Made by a program: the position numbers and the translations under genes. A stretch of DNA of 64,000 bases, from the NCBI RefSeq assembly GCF_030718205.1, contig NZ_JAUZQF010000034.1, forward strand, positions 37,153-101,152. The letters run 5' to 3'. Below are positions 60,588 to 64,000 of the stretch, piece after piece (the first letter of the stretch is position 1; each line of letters begins with the position of its first letter). Below the pieces are notes generated by a model. The model saw nothing but the letters and a program-made list of their open reading frames with translations. It was not told where the DNA came from and ran no database searches. This DNA comes from Nonomuraea turcica (GTDB lineage: Bacteria; Actinomycetota; Actinomycetes; Streptosporangiales; Streptosporangiaceae).

Positions 60588-61892
60588 TCATAGGTTGGAT
60601 TTTCGGGTGAGACACCGTTCCCGGGACGAACGATCACGGCCCCTTGTTACCTTGCCATCACACGAAACGGATCGGGACGGCTTCTCCGGAATGTAGCTTG
60701 CGGCCCCATGGTTGTCTCGTGAGGCCTTGGACCACGCAACTGCAGCCAGCAGGCTGCAGACCATGACGATTGGCATACGCTGGCGAACGATAAGTCCGAT
60801 GTTGGCTATTGTGGTAGCATAGGCGATCAGGCTCGGCACGATGAAAAACAGCAGGATCAAAAGCATATTGCGATCACAATGCCAGAGTATGCGCATCCCA
60901 CGTGTAGCACTATAAAGCAGGTAGTAACAGATAAGAGCTTCGATCTTTCCGAGCTGCAGAAAAACGCTGCCATCCATCCACGGAAATGGAGAAAGAAGCG
61001 TGTAAAGAAGCTTTAGCCCCAGGTTGCTCCAGGGGATTTCCCCTTCGAACGTCACCCCCGAGCCACCGCCCGCTAGGGCCTGGATGGTCTGTTCAGACTG
61101 CCCATACTTCAACTGGTCTTGTATTGTATCAAATATATCGACCTCAACGCCCGCCAGCGCGCTAACTATGAAGATCGACATCGCAAGAAAGGCAGAGGTA
61201 ACATACATAGACACTGCCCCTCTAGAGCGCAACAAGCTTATGATCAGGGGCGGCACACACATGAAAACCATGTATGGGCGCACATACCAAAGCGCCCATA
61301 GGAGCGGCACAAGAAGGAGCAACTTGCGCACGTCAAAGCGTTTCATATTTGAGCAGGCTAGAGCAATACAAGAAACGACCAGGAATGCGTTAAAGCCATC
61401 TTTAAATGTGTCAGACGTGTGCACCAAAAATGCTGGCGCAAACGCCGTGATGATCAGCAGCCTAAAAGCTGAACGCTCATCGGCGCCAAGAAGCTGCGCG
61501 AATCTATATATTATCATACACAACGAACAAGCTATAAGTGCTACCACTGCGGTACAGGCGAGCGAGGCCCTCCCGTCACTCAAATAAATAATCACCGCAA
61601 AAAGGTTGCACGGCAGCGCAACCGACTTCAGATGAGCGAGGTCGGATGTAACGAAATGAAAATTTTGTTGTTTCCACTTCTCGGCTATTTCTATTGCCGC
61701 ATTCTCGTATGTAAGGTTATCGCCACCATACCCGACACCCATACTTCGCATCAATAGGGTATGGATGGCCAGTCTGACAGCTAGAGCTGCCAGCAGCACA
61801 AACAGCACCCGCCATGCCGCATCCTTGGTTACGCTTGCATATACGAGAATCACTAGAGCAAAGAGAACACAAACGACAATAATATATTCCAT
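60588..61892 (-). CDS. Polytopic membrane protein, possible polysaccharide polymerase or GT-C enzyme
   Basis: 434 aa with about ten predicted helices (for example YIIVVCVLFALVILVYASV, VLFVLLAALAVRLAIHTLL, LLLLVPLLWALWYVRPYMVF). One large non-cytoplasmic loop holds GYGGDNLTYENAAIEIAEKW. Followed by a basic tail. Length and topology fit Wzy-like polymerases or GT39-type transferases, but no diagnostic motif is visible. Base composition is clearly AT-richer than the neighbours, suggesting recent acquisition with the sugar locus. Confidence 0.7.
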   Translation of the reverse strand: MEYIIVVCVLFALVILVYASVTKDAAWRVLFVLLAALAVRLAIHTLLMRSMGVGYGGDNLTYENAAIEIAEKWKQQNFHFVTSDLAHLKSVALPCNLFAVIIYLSDGRASLACTAVVALIACSLCMIIYRFAQLLGADERSAFRLLIITAFAPAFLVHTSDTFKDGFNAFLVVSCIALACSNMKRFDVRKLLLLVPLLWALWYVRPYMVFMCVPPLIISLLRSRGAVSMYVTSAFLAMSIFIVSALAGVEVDIFDTIQDQLKYGQSEQTIQALAGGGSGVTFEGEIPWSNLGLKLLYTLLSPFPWMDGSVFLQLGKIEALICYYLLYSATRGMRILWHCDRNMLLILLFFIVPSLIAYATTIANIGLIVRQRMPIVMVCSLLAAVAWSKASRDNHGAASYIPEKPSRSVSCDGKVTRGRDRSSRERCLTRKSNL

Positions 61893-62114
61893 ATATTATA
61901 CTTCCCTGACCTTGGCGCGATCTTGTCAGATGGCACTATTACATCCCACGTGACATCCGATTGAGAACTCGCAAAAACCGCAGATTCCTCCTCGTGGCAC
62001 CAGGTACCGAGGCGGCATCGGCAACTCGTAGTGCGGTGAGAGTCAATCGAGAGTGTCTATCACGGACTGTTGGCGAATCGTGAGACCCATGTATCGATTT
62101 GTTTCCGAGAGGAA
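61893..62114. other. Stretch without a recognised gene
   Basis: No gene supported. Likely to hold the promoter of the membrane-protein gene. Confidence 0.4.
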
Positions 62115-62447
62115 TCACGTAATGCGATATGGTCCCGCCACTGGCAGCCGCCCTAACGCACCATGCCGGTCGACAGCAAAAGCGCCATGGCTCTGCCGAC
62201 AAGGGCATAAAGCAGCTCGGGTAGCCGGCTCGACCGGCGAACCATAGAGACGTGCCTGGATGAGCCACAAGCTGTGAGAATGACGGTTCGAGACGGCGTC
62301 GGCGAGCACGGCACCCGAAAGATCAAGAGATGTAACGCCTACTCCCGACCCGCATAGGACTTCGCTGAAGTGTTCGGCACTGTTACCGCATTCGTACACG
62401 TCCTCGCCTCGAAATTCCTCGGCAGACCAGCGGCTTTTCAGGAACAA
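62115..62447 (-). pseudogene. SAM-dependent methyltransferase fragment
   Basis: Minus-strand reading RWSAEEFRGEDVYECGNSAE, HFSEVLCGSGVGVTSLDLSG and AVLADAVSNRHSHSLWLIQA matches motif I/II of class I methyltransferases (GkxVLEvGCGaGrFtevL..vvgvDLSxAv), but key glycines are replaced (ECGNSAE for the GCGxG loop). The frame breaks on both sides. Decayed. Confidence 0.5.
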
Positions 62448-62672
62448 GGGGCCACACGAGACACGGATGCCGCTGACGAATCGAGTTGGTCAGCCGATGC
62501 TTATTCCGTACAGAAAGGATCGTGATCAATCGCTCTCTAAATGGCATCGGCCACCGGTGGAGCGACCGGCGGCTCGGCGCGGTCAATCGTTTTGCCAAAT
62601 CCGAAAATGAGCGGCTGAGCATAAGCTGCGCACAACCCCAAGAACCGCCGGATACCATAACTCGCGATCGCA

Positions 62673-63548
62673 TCATTCCTTGATGGCGAATGCGCAAAGA
62701 TGCGGCTTGCGTCCACCCAGTCGGCGATACAGAATGCGGCCAGGACCGAACCGCGCACCCGCTACCATTCCCGCGAAATAGCGGGCATTGACATTCCAGA
62801 TCCCCGGCCATGCCGGTATCTGGTGACGGCTGAAGTTCACGGCTTCAACCCTACTCACCCTGAAGCCATATTTCTCGATGGTAACGGCAAGGCTGTCGGC
62901 GTCGAAGCGGCGAACGTGCTGCATCCTGTGATATGAAGCGCCACAGAAGGGGCAGTAAACGTTTACGTCGGCACTGGTGAGGTCTTCCTCGTTGGGCGTG
63001 GTGAAGAAAGCTATGCCGCCAGGCTTGGTCGTCTGCCATAGATCGGCGAAGAGTTTGCCTTCTTCCTGCTCAGTGACATGTTCGATAGTCTCGAGGCAGG
63101 TCACGAGATCGAACTGGCGAGTCCGGTGAGGCGCTCGCGGATCGTTCACCAATCCGGCTCCTTGCCAGCCGTGTTTCCCAGCCAGGGTGTCGTTCGTTAC
63201 CTTTATCGAAGCGGCTGATCCATCACAGCCCCAGCATTCGACTCCCTCCCGGACGAGTTGAGCGGACAACGCGCCATTCCCGCAACCGTAGTCAAGGACA
63301 TCACCACGCAGCACTCCGCATTTACGAAGGTACGCGACCACGCCCCGGCCCACTTGCTCTGAGAAGTACGATGAGCACGCATTGTCTTGCTGGTGCCAAT
63401 AATCCCAGAACGCTGTGACACGCTCGGGTGTCCAGTCCTGGGGTCCCATTTTTCTCACCAGCATCTCGTTGCTCCTGTCCAATGCCTCGCGCGGCAATTC
63501 CACACTCGGGGCAGGTATGGTCGCCACGGCTCCAGACGCAAGTTTCAC
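62673..63548 (-). CDS. Class I SAM-dependent methyltransferase
   Basis: 291 aa from GTG at 63548; an ATG at 63464 is an alternative. Motif I DVLDYGCGNGALSAQLVREG, acidic CWGCDGSAAS, motif IV FDLVTCLETIEHV and FADLWQTTKPGGIAFFTTP. A C-x2-C pair sits in VYCPFCGASYHRMQHV, as in some methyltransferases of the UbiG/Coq3 group. Probably modifies a sugar or lipid in this locus (inference). Last gene before the IS1380 element at the window end. Confidence 0.85.
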   Translation of the reverse strand: MKLASGAVATIPAPSVELPREALDRSNEMLVRKMGPQDWTPERVTAFWDYWHQQDNACSSYFSEQVGRGVVAYLRKCGVLRGDVLDYGCGNGALSAQLVREGVECWGCDGSAASIKVTNDTLAGKHGWQGAGLVNDPRAPHRTRQFDLVTCLETIEHVTEQEEGKLFADLWQTTKPGGIAFFTTPNEEDLTSADVNVYCPFCGASYHRMQHVRRFDADSLAVTIEKYGFRVSRVEAVNFSRHQIPAWPGIWNVNARYFAGMVAGARFGPGRILYRRLGGRKPHLCAFAIKE

Positions 63549-63812
63549 AGTCGCGCCTCTTCGCCCCGTCCGTTAGTCAACCGGGAGTACGACTGATCCG
63601 GGTGTGCCCACGGCCCCCAGTAAATACCACCCGTCCTGCTGACAAGTGCCCTGCCATCCGCGCCGGGGAGAGCCCTTGCATAAGCCTTACCCGGAACACA
63701 TGGTTGCTTTTGATTCCAACCACGCGAAAGTTGAATCGCCCCCGGGTTCGGAAGAGACCTCAGACTGCCCCAAGTTGTGCGGAGTCGGGTTACTGATCTT
63801 ACGCTACAGGGC

Positions 63813-64000
63813 TTAGCCTCGATTCGTCAGGGGCTTGTTGACGTTCATCGAGTCCGCGGTCTTGCCCGTTATATCCCCTGCGCGGTTGGGGCGGGCCGTC
63901 GCATGTCGCTGCGGGGGCGCCGGGTTCCACGGGCCCGGGGCTGGGCTCCTTCCTGGTCGTTGAGGTGAGGGTCCGGCGCTCAGGCGAGGGCCGGTAGCTG
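63813..64000 (-). mobile_element. IS1380-family element, end only (continues past window)
   Basis: Repeats the end of the element at 28508: inverted-end sequence TTAGCCTCGATTCGTCAG at 63813-63830, and the same downstream sequence leading into the final transposase codons QLPALA with stop at 63980. The transposase body lies outside the window. Confidence 0.8.

Noticed and set aside
1..64000. tRNA or rRNA genes
   Set aside because: No cloverleaf-like or rRNA-like sequence was noticed by eye; a tRNAscan-type search would settle it.

Overview
The window is high-GC actinobacterial DNA. Its left third keeps a gene order close to Mycobacterium tuberculosis Rv3201c-Rv3206c: adnA/adnB helicase-nuclease genes, an alkyltransferase-like gene, moeZ and a lipV-like hydrolase. 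Mycosin-type subtilases, small secreted proteins and abundant insertion sequences point to a filamentous actinomycete, most likely of the Streptosporangiales. That placement is inference; no rRNA or other marker is present.

Layout. 1-3770: the AdnA (partial) and AdnB DNA-repair genes. 3842-12906: accessory DNA between adnB and its usual neighbours. It holds a group II intron relic, a secreted chymotrypsin-like protease, a lipoprotein, a divergent cluster (IMPase-like enzyme plus HTH-PRTase regulator opposite three coupled small genes), a NUDIX-like protein, and a cassette bounded by IS630-type inverted ends that carries a piece of rplL, an acetyltransferase and a broken Mce-type ABC ATPase. 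13050-22975: conserved core on the minus strand: TagF-like glycerophosphotransferase, ATL protein, two paralogous [membrane protein + mycosin] pairs, MoeZ and an alpha/beta hydrolase.

23133-34190 is the most unusual part. A family of small exported proteins begins MPKFK or MPTFK. Most carry a basic/hydrophobic strand ending in HNNN or HNKN followed by a Gln/Asn/His-rich tail. Five full copies on the plus strand or in inverted orientation belong to it by leader, with one more that kept the leader and signal but lost the motif, plus one truncated copy. Each intact copy has a conserved leader of roughly 200 bases with an inverted repeat (ATATTTTCC, 9 bases, GGAAAATAT) and a TTTGGGGGG stretch before the start codon; strong hairpins separate the units. 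Two copies plus a convergent secreted protein form a block that is duplicated, the second block being joined to an inverted IS4-type end. I do not recognise this family; an amyloid-like surface or spore-coat role is only a guess.

34228-38302 mixes ISL3 relics, a serine-recombinase relic and further small exported peptides. 38317-45965 is an exopolysaccharide locus: DUF4012 protein, tyrosine-kinase-like Wzz/Wze protein, WecA/MraY-like transferase, two sugar-nucleotide epimerases and a GT4 glycosyltransferase. 45966-64000 continues the theme in degraded form (methyltransferases, epimerase, asparagine synthase, polytopic membrane protein, broken glycosyltransferase and methyltransferase) broken up by IS630, IS3, IS66, IS1182, IS5 and IS1380 elements and a second group II intron relic.
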